Positions 16,599-25,616 of a DNA stretch of 64,000 nt are shown one piece after another. The notes under the pieces are model-generated. The model made no database searches and was not told the origin of the DNA. It saw only the letters and a program-made list of their open reading frames with translations. The stretch's first letter is position 1. Each line of letters opens with the position of its first letter. The stretch comes from Pseudomonas sp. RIT288 (GTDB taxonomy: Bacteria > Pseudomonadota > Gammaproteobacteria > Pseudomonadales > Pseudomonadaceae): assembly GCF_000631985.1 (NCBI RefSeq), contig NZ_JFYN01000020.1:1-64000 (forward strand). Direction: 5' to 3'. The position numbers and the translations under genes are program-made.

Positions 16599-19500
16599 AT
16601 GTCGTTGTCCACCGGGCTGATCGCCGCCGTCGCCCTGGCCTATATGGCCATCATGTTCGCCATCGCCTTCTACGGCGACCGTCGCAGCACGCCGTTGCCG
16701 CCGCGGATGCGCGCGTGGGTGTACAGCCTGTCGCTGGCGGTTTATTGCACCAGTTGGACATTTTTCGGCGCGGTCGGTCAGGCGGCGGAACAGCTGTGGT
16801 CATTCCTGCCGATCTACCTCGGGCCGATCCTGTTGTTGCTGGGCGCACCGTGGGTCCTGCAGAAAATGGTGATGATCAGCAAGCAGGAAAACATCACCTC
16901 GATTGCCGACTTCATCGCCGCGCGCTACGGCAAATCGCAATCGCTGGCGGTGGTGGTGGCGCTGATCTGCCTGGTTGGCGTCCTGCCCTATATCGCTCTG
17001 CAACTCAAAGGCATCGTGCTCGGCGTGAACCTGTTGATCGGCGCCGGTGCCGACGCCATGGGCACCCGCGCCCAGGACACCGCGCTGATTGTGTCGCTGG
17101 TGCTGGCGCTGTTCACCATCGTCTTCGGTACGCGCAACCTCGATGCCACCGAGCACCACCGCGGCATGGTGCTGGCGATTGCGTTTGAATCGCTGGTCAA
17201 GCTGTTCGCCTTTCTCGCCGTTGGCGCTTTCGTGACCTACGGGCTGTACGACGGTTTTGACGACCTGTTCAATCAGGCGATGCTCGCGCCGCGCCTCGAG
17301 GAATACTGGAAGGAAACGATTAACTGGCCGTCGATGGTGGTGCAGACCGGGGTGGCGATGATGGCGATCATCTGCCTGCCGCGACAGTTTCACGTCACGG
17401 TGGTGGAGAACATCGACCCGCAGGACTTGCGCCTGGCCAAGTGGGTGTTCCCGGCGTATCTGGCGCTGGCCGCGCTGTTCGTGGTGCCGATCGCCCTCGC
17501 CGGGCAGATGATGCTGCCGAGTCACGTACTGCCCGACTCGTTCGTGATCAGCCTGCCACTGGCCCAGGCCCATCCGGCTCTGGCATTGCTGGCGTTCATC
17601 GGCGGTGCGTCGGCGGCCACCGGCATGGTGATTGTGGCGAGCGTGGCACTGTCGACCATGGTCTCCAACGACATGCTCTTGCCGTGGTTGCTGCGACGTA
17701 ACAACGCCGAGCGCCCGTTCGAAGTGTTCCGTCAATGGATGCTCTCGGTGCGCCGCGTGAGCATCGTGCTGATTCTGTTGCTGGCCTACGTCAGCTACCG
17801 CTTGCTCGGCTCTACCGCGAGCCTGGCGACCATCGGCCAGATTGCCTTCGCCGCCGTCACCCAACTGGCTCCGGCGATGCTCGGCGCGCTGTACTGGAAG
17901 CAGGCTAACCGTCGTGGGGTTTTCGCCGGTCTGGCCGCCGGTACGTTCCTCTGGTTTTACACGCTGGTCCTGCCGATTGCCGCCCACAGCCTCGGCTGGT
18001 CGCTGAGCACTTTTCCCGGTCTGGCGTGGCTGCACAGCAACCCGCTGAACCTGCCGATCACCCCGCTGACCCAAGGTGTGGTGCTGTCGCTGGCGGGCAA
18101 CTTCACGTTATTCGCCTGGGTCTCGGTATTGTCGCGCACGCGAGTTTCGGAACACTGGCAGGCCGGACGCTTTATCGGTCAGGAAATCAGCGCCCGGCCG
18201 AATGCGCGTTCGATGCTCGCAGTGCAGATCGACGATTTGCTGCAACTGGCGGCACGCTTTGTCGGTGAAGAACGCGCGCGGCAGAGCTTCATTCGTTTCG
18301 CCTACCGTCAGGGCAAGGGCTTCAACCCGAACCAGAATGCCGACGGCGAATGGATCGCCCACACCGAACGCCTGCTGGCCGGTGTGCTCGGTGCTTCGTC
18401 GACGCGCGCAGTGGTAAAAGCCGCGATTGAAGGTCGGGAAATGCAACTGGAGGACGTCGTCCGTATCGCTGACGAAGCCTCGGAAGTCCTGCAGTTCAAC
18501 CGCGCGTTGCTGCAAGGTGCGATCGAGAACATCACCCAGGGCATCAGCGTGGTCGACCAGTCGCTGAAACTGGTGGCGTGGAACCGGCGTTATCTGGAGC
18601 TGTTCAACTACCCGGACGGTTTGATCAGCGTCGGCCGGCCGATTGCCGACATCATTCGCTACAACGCCGAACGTGGCCTGTGCGGCCCCGGCGAAGCGGA
18701 AGTCCACGTTGCCCGGCGCCTGCACTGGATGCGTCAGGGCCGTGCGCACACTTCCGAACGCCTGTTCCCCAATGGCCGGGTGATCGAGCTGATCGGCAAC
18801 CCGATGCCCGGCGGCGGCTTCGTCATGAGTTTCACCGATATCACCGCGTTCCGCGAAGCCGAACAGGCGCTGACCGAGGCCAACGAAGGCCTGGAGCAAC
18901 GGGTCAGCGAGCGCACGCAGGAGCTGTCGCAGCTCAACGTCGCACTGACCGAAGCCAAGGGCTATGCCGAGGCGGCCAACCAGTCGAAAACCCGCTTCCT
19001 CGCGGCGGTCAGCCATGACCTGATGCAGCCGCTGAACGCCGCGCGCCTGTTCTCTGCCGCCCTCTCCCATCAGGACGACGGCTTGAGCAGCGAGGCGCAG
19101 AAACTGGTGCATCACCTCGACAGTTCGCTGCGTTCGGCAGAAGACCTGATCAGCGACCTGCTGGATATTTCCCGTCTGGAAAACGGCAAGATCAACCCCG
19201 ATCGCAAGCCGTTCGCGCTCAATGAGCTGTTCGATACGCTCGGCGCCGAATTCAAGGCGCTGGCCCAGGAACAAGGTCTGACCTTCCGTGTGCGCGGCAG
19301 CCAGTTGCGCATCGACAGCGACATCAAATTGCTGCGACGGATTCTGCAGAATTTCCTCACCAACGCTTTCCGCTACGCCAAAGGTCCGGTGCTGCTGGGC
19401 GTGCGCCGGCGCGATGGCGAGCTGAGTCTGGAAGTGTGGGATCGCGGGCCGGGGATTCCGGAAGACAAGCAACAAGTGATTTTCGAGGAGTTCAAGCGCC

Positions 19501-20069
19501 TCGACAGCCATCAGACCCGCGCCGAAAAAGGCCTCGGGCTGGGCCTGGCGATTGCCGACGGTTTGTGTCGCGTGCTCGGCCATACCCTGCGCGTACGTTC
19601 GTGGCCGGGGCGCGGCAGCGTGTTCAGCGTCAGCGTGCCGCTGGCCCGGACGCAAGCGCTGCCGCAAAAAGCCGCGGTGGAGTTGAACGGCAAGCTGCTC
19701 AGCGGCGCGCAGGTGCTGTGCGTCGACAATGAAGACAGCATTCTGATTGGCATGAACAGCCTGCTGACCCGCTGGGGCTGCCAGGTGTGGACGGCGCGCA
19801 ATCGCGAAGAATGCGCGGCGTTGCTCAACGATGGCGTACGACCGCAACTGGCACTGGTCGACTATCACCTCGACCACGGCGATACCGGTACCGAGCTGAT
19901 GGCTTGGTTGCGCACCACGCTGGGTGAGCCGGTACCGGGCGTGGTGATCAGCGCCGATGGCCGCCCGGAAACCGTGGCGCAGGTGCATGCGGCGGGGCTG
20001 GATTATCTGGCCAAACCGGTGAAACCGGCGGCGTTGCGGGCGTTGTTGAGTCGGTATGTGCCGTTGTAA
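16599..20069 (+). CDS. mxtR: Transporter-linked hybrid histidine kinase, MxtR/CrbS type
   Basis: 1156 residues. Residues 1 to about 500 are a sodium/solute symporter (SSS) module with some 13 helices. A PAS domain lies around 640-770 (ITQGISVVDQSLKLVAWNRR), then a coiled coil, then the kinase core with H-box VSHDLMQPLNAA (H806), N, G1 and G2 boxes (GLGLGLAIADG), and a C-terminal receiver domain with phosphoacceptor D1088 in LALVDYHLD. GGGAG precedes the ATG. The architecture and neighbours match Pseudomonas MxtR, which with a separate response regulator controls acetate use; that regulator is not in this window. Name is from architecture, not a search. Confidence 0.8.
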   Translation: MSLSTGLIAAVALAYMAIMFAIAFYGDRRSTPLPPRMRAWVYSLSLAVYCTSWTFFGAVGQAAEQLWSFLPIYLGPILLLLGAPWVLQKMVMISKQENITSIADFIAARYGKSQSLAVVVALICLVGVLPYIALQLKGIVLGVNLLIGAGADAMGTRAQDTALIVSLVLALFTIVFGTRNLDATEHHRGMVLAIAFESLVKLFAFLAVGAFVTYGLYDGFDDLFNQAMLAPRLEEYWKETINWPSMVVQTGVAMMAIICLPRQFHVTVVENIDPQDLRLAKWVFPAYLALAALFVVPIALAGQMMLPSHVLPDSFVISLPLAQAHPALALLAFIGGASAATGMVIVASVALSTMVSNDMLLPWLLRRNNAERPFEVFRQWMLSVRRVSIVLILLLAYVSYRLLGSTASLATIGQIAFAAVTQLAPAMLGALYWKQANRRGVFAGLAAGTFLWFYTLVLPIAAHSLGWSLSTFPGLAWLHSNPLNLPITPLTQGVVLSLAGNFTLFAWVSVLSRTRVSEHWQAGRFIGQEISARPNARSMLAVQIDDLLQLAARFVGEERARQSFIRFAYRQGKGFNPNQNADGEWIAHTERLLAGVLGASSTRAVVKAAIEGREMQLEDVVRIADEASEVLQFNRALLQGAIENITQGISVVDQSLKLVAWNRRYLELFNYPDGLISVGRPIADIIRYNAERGLCGPGEAEVHVARRLHWMRQGRAHTSERLFPNGRVIELIGNPMPGGGFVMSFTDITAFREAEQALTEANEGLEQRVSERTQELSQLNVALTEAKGYAEAANQSKTRFLAAVSHDLMQPLNAARLFSAALSHQDDGLSSEAQKLVHHLDSSLRSAEDLISDLLDISRLENGKINPDRKPFALNELFDTLGAEFKALAQEQGLTFRVRGSQLRIDSDIKLLRRILQNFLTNAFRYAKGPVLLGVRRRDGELSLEVWDRGPGIPEDKQQVIFEEFKRLDSHQTRAEKGLGLGLAIADGLCRVLGHTLRVRSWPGRGSVFSVSVPLARTQALPQKAAVELNGKLLSGAQVLCVDNEDSILIGMNSLLTRWGCQVWTARNREECAALLNDGVRPQLALVDYHLDHGDTGTELMAWLRTTLGEPVPGVVISADGRPETVAQVHAAGLDYLAKPVKPAALRALLSRYVPL

Positions 20070-20073
20070 AAGC

Positions 20074-20149
20074 AAAGATCGCAGCCTGCGGCAGCTCCTA
20101 CATTGGAGTCGTAATCATCCTGTAGGAGCTGCCGCAGGCTGCGATCTTT
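20074..20149. repeat. REP palindrome, type A
   Basis: 29-bp perfect arms starting AAAGATCGCAGCCTGCGGC, filling the gap between the convergent kinase and rmuC genes. Confidence 0.85.
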
Positions 20150-20155
20150 TGCTCT

Positions 20156-21634
20156 TTACTCTGGCAGTTCGACCAAGCCATCAACATCGGTCATCGCCCG
20201 CTCCAGCAGATCCGCCGGCAGACTCTTGCTGGCCCGCGCACCAAGCAATTTAAGCTGCTCACTGCGGCTGACCAGGTTGCCGCGCCCTTCCGTGAGTTTG
20301 TTGCGCGCCGAGCTGTAGGCCTTGTCCAGCTGTTGCAGGCGATTACCGACTTCATCCAGATCCTGAATGAACAGCACGAATTTGTCGTACAGCCAGCCTG
20401 CACGTTCGGCGATTTCCCGGGCGTTCTGGCTTTGCCGCTCCTGCTTCCACAGACTGTCGATCACCCGTAGCGTCGCCAGCAACGTGGTCGGGCTGACGAT
20501 CACGATGTTACGGTCGAACGCCTCCTGGAATAGCGCCGGCTCGGCCTGCAATGCGGCCGAAAACGCCGCTTCGATCGGCACGAACAGCAAGACGAAATCG
20601 AGGCTGTGCAGGCCTTCCAGACGCTTGTAATCCTTGCCGGCCAGACCTTTGACGTGGCTGCGCAACGACAGCACGTGCTGCTTGATCGCGATCTGGCCGA
20701 GGGTGTCGTCTTCAGCGGCAACGTACTGCTGATAGGCGGTGAGACTGACTTTGGAGTCGACCACCACCTGCTTGTCGCCCGGCAGGTAAATGACCACGTC
20801 CGGCTGGAAGCGCTCGCCATCCGGCCCCTTGAGGTTGACCTGGGTCTGGTACTCGCGGCCCTTCTCCAGCCCCGCATGTTCCAGCACCCGCTCAAGGATC
20901 AGCTCGCCCCAGTTGCCTTGGGTCTTCTGGCCTTTGAGGGCGCGGGTCAGGTTGGTCGCTTCGTCACTCAGGCGCAGGTTAAGCGCTTGCAGACGCTCCA
21001 GCTCCTTGGCCAGCGAAAAGCGTTCGCGGGCTTCGGCCTGATAGCTTTCTTCCACGCGTTTTTCGAAGGACTGGATGCGTTCTTTCAGCGGATCAAGCAA
21101 CTGGCCGAGGCGCTGTTGACTGGTTTCGGCAAAGCGCTGTTCACGCTCATCGAAGATCTTCCCCGCCAGCTCGGCGAACTGCGCGCGCAGCTCATCGCGC
21201 GAGCCTTGCAGGTCGTTGAGGCGTTGCTGATGGCTTTCCTGTTGCTCACGCAGTTCGGCGTTGAGCGACGCGGCCTGGGCGTCGAGGCGACGCAATTCGG
21301 CTTCCTTGTTGGCACGCTCGATGTTCCAGGCGTGAGAAGCGTCACGGGCGTCATCACGCTCGATCTGCAGCAGCTCGACTTCGCGGCGCAGGGCCGCCAA
21401 TTCCGCCTGCTTGGCGGCATTGGCCTGGCCGAGGTCGACGATTTCATCGCGGCTCGCCTCCAGCTGCGCGTTAAGCCCGTCCTGCGCCAGTTGCGCCATG
21501 GCCAGGCGCTCTTCGAGCAAGGCGACCTCGGCTTGCCGGTCGCTGGCTCGCCGCTGCAGTTGCCAGGCCAGCGCCAGCAGCGGCAATCCCGCGCCCGCCA
21601 GACCCAGCAACACGCTGGTCAAGTCCATAGCCAT
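20156..21634 (-). CDS. rmuC: DNA recombination protein RmuC
   Basis: 492 residues: an N-terminal membrane helix (about 5-22), a long coiled coil (about 25-190, rich in Glu, Arg, Ala), and the conserved RmuC nuclease-like domain (about 200-440) with KTQGNWGELILERVLEHAGL, GERFQPDVVIYLPGDKQVVVDSKVSL and DFVLLFVPIEAAF. RmuC limits inversions at short inverted repeats. ATG 21634 lies five bases after AGGAG; an upstream GTG (21640) overlaps the SD and an internal ATG lies at 21628. Confidence 0.93.
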   Translation of the reverse strand: MAMDLTSVLLGLAGAGLPLLALAWQLQRRASDRQAEVALLEERLAMAQLAQDGLNAQLEASRDEIVDLGQANAAKQAELAALRREVELLQIERDDARDASHAWNIERANKEAELRRLDAQAASLNAELREQQESHQQRLNDLQGSRDELRAQFAELAGKIFDEREQRFAETSQQRLGQLLDPLKERIQSFEKRVEESYQAEARERFSLAKELERLQALNLRLSDEATNLTRALKGQKTQGNWGELILERVLEHAGLEKGREYQTQVNLKGPDGERFQPDVVIYLPGDKQVVVDSKVSLTAYQQYVAAEDDTLGQIAIKQHVLSLRSHVKGLAGKDYKRLEGLHSLDFVLLFVPIEAAFSAALQAEPALFQEAFDRNIVIVSPTTLLATLRVIDSLWKQERQSQNAREIAERAGWLYDKFVLFIQDLDEVGNRLQQLDKAYSSARNKLTEGRGNLVSRSEQLKLLGARASKSLPADLLERAMTDVDGLVELPE

Positions 21635-21695
21635 AGCCACTCCTGCCGATTCGATAAAGCCTGAAGGTTAACCAAGGCGTGGGGCGTTGGACAGC

Positions 21696-22019
21696 TCAGT
21701 CTTCGAGCAGACCGAGTTCGCGTTGTGCACGCCGGTCGCCGGCGCGAGCGGCCTGGCGCAGCAGATCCTGCCCGATGCGCCGATCACGGGCATTGCCGCA
21801 CTCGCGGCACATCAATTGGCCGAGACGACTTTGTGCCGCGACCACGCCTTCGCGCGCCGGTTGCTTGAGCAGACGCCCCGCCAGATGCTTGGCATTACGG
21901 TTATCGCCCAGACGCGGGCTGTCGAGTAGCCATTCGGCCACACGCACGGAAAATCGCTTGGGAGGGGTAACACGAGGGTGTTCGGAGGTAACAGAGTCTG
22001 GTACTGAGCGAAACTTCAT
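21696..22019 (-). CDS. Small Sel1-like repeat protein
   Basis: 107 residues. The second half contains AAQSRLGQLMCRECGNARDRRIG and QDLLRQAARAGDRRAQRELG, two Sel1-type repeats; the N-terminal 25 residues are polar. Two cysteines (C-x2-C) lie between the repeats. No signal peptide. Likely a small interaction module; function unknown. Confidence 0.65.
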   Translation of the reverse strand: MKFRSVPDSVTSEHPRVTPPKRFSVRVAEWLLDSPRLGDNRNAKHLAGRLLKQPAREGVVAAQSRLGQLMCRECGNARDRRIGQDLLRQAARAGDRRAQRELGLLED

Positions 22020-22126
22020 AAAACACTGTGGGACAGATCGGAAGGCGCGCCACTCTACTCTCTTTTTCGTACAGGTAAAGTCGAAAAAAAACCCGGCACG
22101 CCCGTCCTAGAGCAAGCGCTAGGGAC

Positions 22127-22258
22127 AATCCACAGAAGCTGTGGATAACTCAGTGGACAACCGCTCTCGAAGACGCGCAAAGCCTTGTGGAATGGGGCTC
22201 GCAGTCAAACTGACGATTTTTTCACCAACAAAAAAAGACGATATTTTTCATTGACTTA
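22127..22258. repeat. Dispersed intergenic element with DnaA-box dyad, copy 2
   Basis: AATCCACAG and CTGTGGATAA form a near-perfect dyad, followed after about 80 bases by GATTTTTTCAC, an A7 tract, and ATATTTTTCATTGACTT ending at 22257. Order and spacing match the copy at 3242-3372. Confidence 0.5.
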
Positions 22259-22451
22259 AACTTTTGATGCAGGCAGCCATCGAGGTCAGGATTGATATGA
22301 CAGTACGGTTACGTCCTGCGCAACTAATGTGCACAAGTACCTGTTACCCGGTTATATCGATGCGCTTTTTTGGCTCGTTTTGCGCCTCAAGCTGGGGATA
22401 AGCGGGTTGGCGATGGGCATGGCTGCACGCTTTTGTGGCGACGGATGGTTT

Positions 22452-22517
22452 CTTCGCGAGCCGGCTCGCTCCCACAATCGGCCCCGTTCTCCTGTGGGAG
22501 CGAGCCAGCTCGCGAAG
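22452..22517. repeat. REP palindrome, type B
   Basis: Arms CTTCGCGAGCCGGCTCGCTC and the complement with one changed base, around a 16-bp spacer, in the gene-free kilobase. Confidence 0.8.
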
Positions 22518-23030
22518 GGGCCAGCCATGTCACCCGTGATCCGCGCCACCGACCGAAATCTTTTTTTGCCGCCGGGTTTGCATTGCCCAGAACGTTCCGT
22601 TAATATCCGCGGCGTTAGTACCAAGCTGAAAGTCAATTCCGGTCGAACACATCCCCACGGTCAACCTTCTTCCCAGAAGCCCTTCACCGAAAAAAGCGGG
22701 AACGACCCCTCGATGGTTTCCAGGTAAATCTTGCGCCGACACTGCCTTTGAATGAATGCAAAGGGTGTTGCGAAGACCACTTACTCTGACCGAACCAACC
22801 TGCAAATTGATCAGGATCTTCACCCCGGGCCCAGAACCTTTGCCCTCGATGTGTTGCCTGTCCTCCTAAGTACCTACCTGCCAGCCCAAGCGCGCCAACT
22901 TAATAGCGCTTCAAACTGGCTGCTTTGTTCCAGTCGGGTTCTTTGTTCGACCAATGGTGGTCGACATTACTGGAACGTTTTAACGTTGCACGGTTCTTAT
23001 CCGTGTCATTTGTAGGAACACCTAATAACT

Positions 23031-23255
23031 ATGTCTACTCAAATCCAGACTCAGGATGCCATTCGCACCCTAACCAACGCTTTTGCCCCAATGAACTGCC
23101 TGATCATGGCCGCTCGCAAAGGCTGCTTCAGCTTCACCGTGGTCAATGAACACGGGATCGCTCGCCACAGCGAGCGTCTGTACCCTGATCAATACTCCAG
23201 CGCTGAACCGCTGCAGGCCATTATTGATCGTACGCGCCAGGCATTGATTGCCTGA
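23031..23255 (+). CDS. Small conserved hypothetical protein
   Basis: 74 residues starting MSTQIQTQDAIRTLTNAF, with a GTAGGAA Shine-Dalgarno sequence twelve bases before the ATG and a strong terminator just after the stop. The pattern (helix, two strands, helix) recalls short Pseudomonas DUF families such as DUF1652/DUF3509, but I cannot assign it. Cytoplasmic, no signal peptide. Expressed alone, possibly from a long leader. Confidence 0.65.
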   Translation: MSTQIQTQDAIRTLTNAFAPMNCLIMAARKGCFSFTVVNEHGIARHSERLYPDQYSSAEPLQAIIDRTRQALIA

Positions 23256-23277
23256 GAGCCGAAAAGGCTGCAAAAGC

Positions 23278-23309
23278 AAAAGCCCCGCACACAATGCGGG
23301 GTTTTTTAT
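23278..23309 (+). terminator. Rho-independent terminator of the 74-residue gene
   Basis: Stem CCCCGCA/TGCGGGG with a CACAA loop, flanked by an A tract and followed by T6. Confidence 0.88.
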
Positions 23310-23529
23310 TGCCCGATATTTCGCTTTTAGCCCTTCGCGCCTAAGCACCTTCGGATATAACGCCTGAGGCTCGCTGCCGGAAATATTTTAAAAACAGGCC
23401 TTTACGTCGCGAATATGACACTACACTTCAACTCAAGCGGCTTGACCCGCTTCCGGCGAGCCTGAGTCGAATCACCGCTGCCAAGGCCCCTTCAGGTTCC
23501 GCCGCCCAATTACAAGAATCGAGGGCATT

Positions 23530-24012
23530 ATGGGTATCGCTGCCAGCGAACTGTGTCGCTACGTGATCCGTCCCACACTGATTTATCTGGGACGTCACTG
23601 CGCAACCGCCGAATCCCTCCTGTTGGGGATCGCCGCCAGCCAGTCTGCCCTCGGTTCAGCCCTGCATGATCGCCGTGGCCACGGCCTCTACCGGATTGCC
23701 GAGCATCGCCATCAAGCCCTTTGGGATCACTATCTGGCACTGGATCCGGAGCGCGCGAGCCTGGTTCGCGGCCTCGCCAGCCAGCATGCTTTTCTCAGTG
23801 GCCCGCACTTGGAATTGACCGTCAACCTGCGTTACGCCACCGCCATCGCCTGGCTGCTGGTAGAAGAACAACACCCCACCCTCCCCGCCCCTGACGATCT
23901 GCTGAGCATGGCGCGAATCTGGCGTCAGACCTTCCAGTCGCAAGGGCGCCTGCGCGACTTCACCTACGCCTGGCAAACATGTGTTTCACCGGTGAATCAG
24001 GTCGCGTGTTGA
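23530..24012 (+). CDS. Conserved hypothetical protein upstream of fadL-type gene
   Basis: 160 residues, helical in character, no signal peptide or membrane helix. The sequence RHCATAESLLLGIAASQSALG and RIAEHRHQALWDHYLAL is not assignable to a family by eye. Start ATG 23530 follows CGAGGG. It lies about 150 bases before the FadL porin on the same strand; a similar arrangement exists in other Pseudomonas as I recall. Confidence 0.7.
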   Translation: MGIAASELCRYVIRPTLIYLGRHCATAESLLLGIAASQSALGSALHDRRGHGLYRIAEHRHQALWDHYLALDPERASLVRGLASQHAFLSGPHLELTVNLRYATAIAWLLVEEQHPTLPAPDDLLSMARIWRQTFQSQGRLRDFTYAWQTCVSPVNQVAC

Positions 24013-24158
24013 CCGGCGAGTTTTAGAAGATCGCCCAACAGGTCGCGAATCTGGTCGGATTGTCCTACAAAACCGCTCTAACTCAAGCCATAGGGACTAT
24101 AGCGCTGGGACGAAAATGTTGGTAATTTTCGCCCCGGTGATCACCAGGAGTTCTAATA

Positions 24159-25430
24159 ATGAAAAAAGTCATGCTCAAAACCACCCTTAGCCTCGCCGTT
24201 ACCATGGCATCCACCCAGATCTTCGCAGCTGGCTTTGCCATCAACGAACACAGCATCAGCGGGATGGGCACTGGTTACGCTGGGCGATCTTCTTCTGCCG
24301 ACGACGCAAGCACTGTTTATGGCAACCCTGCCGGCATGTCGCGCCTCACGCGCGAACAAGTCACCGGCGGTGTTGCATTCCTCGATGCCAAGACCGATAT
24401 CAGCGACGCCAGCTCCAGCCCTAACGGCGGCAGCAACAAAGGCGACATGGTGCCCTTCACCTCTGTACCTATGGGCTTCTACGTCAAACCGATCGACGAG
24501 CATTGGGCATTCGGCCTCGGCGTATACGTGCCGTTCGGCCTGATCACCGACTACGAAAATGGCTTCGCCGGCCGTTACTTCGGCAGCAAGTCCGAAGTCC
24601 AAGTCATCACTTTCCAGCCGACTGTCAGCTACAAGTTCAACGACGTGGTGTCGATCGGTTTCGGTCCGACCATCAACCGCATCGACGGCACGCTGGAATC
24701 CAACCTGTCGATCACTCAGGCACTGCCCGACGGCAAGGTCAAGATCAAGGGTGATGACACCGCACTGGGCTACAACATCGGCGTGCTGGTACAAGCCACC
24801 GACACCACCCGCCTGGGTCTGACCTACCACTCGAAGGTCGACTACAAGCTCGAAGGCAACACCAAGGTCAACTACGGCGCACTGGCTGCCGTTGGCCTGG
24901 GCGCCAGCCAGAAGTACGACGCTTCGCTGAAGATCACCACACCTGAATCCGTGGACTTCTCGGTCACTCAGGCGATCAACGATCGTTGGAACGTCTACGC
25001 CGGTTCGACCTGGACCCGCTGGAGCCAACTGGAAAAGATCACCGTCAAGAACTCCGGCGTGCAGCCGCTGCTGGCCGGTCAGTTCGGCGAGATCACCGAA
25101 GACCAGAACTGGCATGACTCCTGGGCTTACGCCGTGGGTACTTCGTACCAGTTGAACAAGGAATGGGTGCTGCGTACTGGCCTGACCTTCGACCAGTCGC
25201 CGACCAACAACGTTGACCGTTCGCCACGCATTCCTACTGGCGACCGCACGATCTTCAGCCTTGGTGCCGGCTGGAGCCCGACCGAAGACCTGACCATCGA
25301 CGTGGCTTACTCGTACCTGAAGGAAGAGTCGGTCAAGATTCGCAACGAAAACAATCGTGGCCAGAGCTACGACGCCAAGTATGAAAACTCGGCAAACGGT
25401 TTCGGTGTCGGCGCGACCTATCGCTTCTGA
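24159..25430 (+). CDS. Outer-membrane FadL/OmpP1/TodX-family transporter
   Basis: 423 residues. Signal peptide MKKVMLKTTLSLAVTMAS ending near IFA-AG; the mature N-terminus GFAINEHSISGMGTGYAGR and STVYGNPAGMSRL form the hatch/plug motif (NPA) of FadL proteins, followed by a 14-strand barrel ending in a C-terminal aromatic (GVGATYRF). The family takes up long-chain fatty acids or other hydrophobic compounds. CAGGAG lies eight bases before the ATG; a small hairpin at 24112-24133 precedes the RBS. Confidence 0.93.
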   Translation: MKKVMLKTTLSLAVTMASTQIFAAGFAINEHSISGMGTGYAGRSSSADDASTVYGNPAGMSRLTREQVTGGVAFLDAKTDISDASSSPNGGSNKGDMVPFTSVPMGFYVKPIDEHWAFGLGVYVPFGLITDYENGFAGRYFGSKSEVQVITFQPTVSYKFNDVVSIGFGPTINRIDGTLESNLSITQALPDGKVKIKGDDTALGYNIGVLVQATDTTRLGLTYHSKVDYKLEGNTKVNYGALAAVGLGASQKYDASLKITTPESVDFSVTQAINDRWNVYAGSTWTRWSQLEKITVKNSGVQPLLAGQFGEITEDQNWHDSWAYAVGTSYQLNKEWVLRTGLTFDQSPTNNVDRSPRIPTGDRTIFSLGAGWSPTEDLTIDVAYSYLKEESVKIRNENNRGQSYDAKYENSANGFGVGATYRF

Positions 25431-25461
25431 TGCTGCACGGCGAGGCTAAACCCTCGCCCAC

Positions 25462-25501
25462 AAAAAAGCCCCGCTCTCTTTGCAGAAAGCGGGGCTTTTT
25501 T
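25462..25501. terminator. Terminator after the FadL-type gene
   Basis: Stem GCCCCGCT/AGCGGGGC with A6 and T6 flanks, so it can act for both this gene and the convergent peroxidase gene. Confidence 0.85.
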
Positions 25502-25518
25502 GTCCCTGAGATTTACAA

Positions 25519-25608
25519 CCTGTAGGAGCTGTCGAGTGAAACGAGGCTGCGATCTTTTGATCTTGCTTTTCAGGATCAAAAGATCGCAGCGTGCCGCAGC
25601 TCCTACAG
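25519..25608. repeat. REP palindrome, type A (left arm diverged)
   Basis: Right arm matches the 7533-7570 arm; the left arm starts CCTGTAGGAGCTG but then has an insertion or substitution before GGCTGCGATCTTTTGATC. Confidence 0.8.
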
Positions 25609-25616
25609 GGATTGCA

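Larger units (their letters stand above)
22020..23030. other. One kilobase without a convincing gene
   Basis: Contains copy 2 of the DnaA-box dyad element (22127-22258), a type B REP (22452-22517), and about 500 bases ahead of the 74-residue gene at 23031. Open frames here (such as 22329-22727 and 22752-23015) cross the REP, lack an RBS, and have unlikely composition. The part from 22600 to 23030 may be a long untranslated leader or hold a small RNA; no clear promoter or fold was identified. Confidence 0.6.

Noticed and set aside
16800..18074. 424-codon open frame on the minus strand
   Set aside because: Antisense to the symporter part of the hybrid kinase; His/Gln-rich without motifs.
22329..22727. 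Possible 132-residue protein in the gene-free kilobase
   Set aside because: Runs through a REP palindrome, has no Shine-Dalgarno sequence and no recognisable fold.
22752..23015. Possible 87-residue protein ahead of the 74-residue gene
   Set aside because: No RBS and composition unlike neighbouring genes; more likely untranslated leader.
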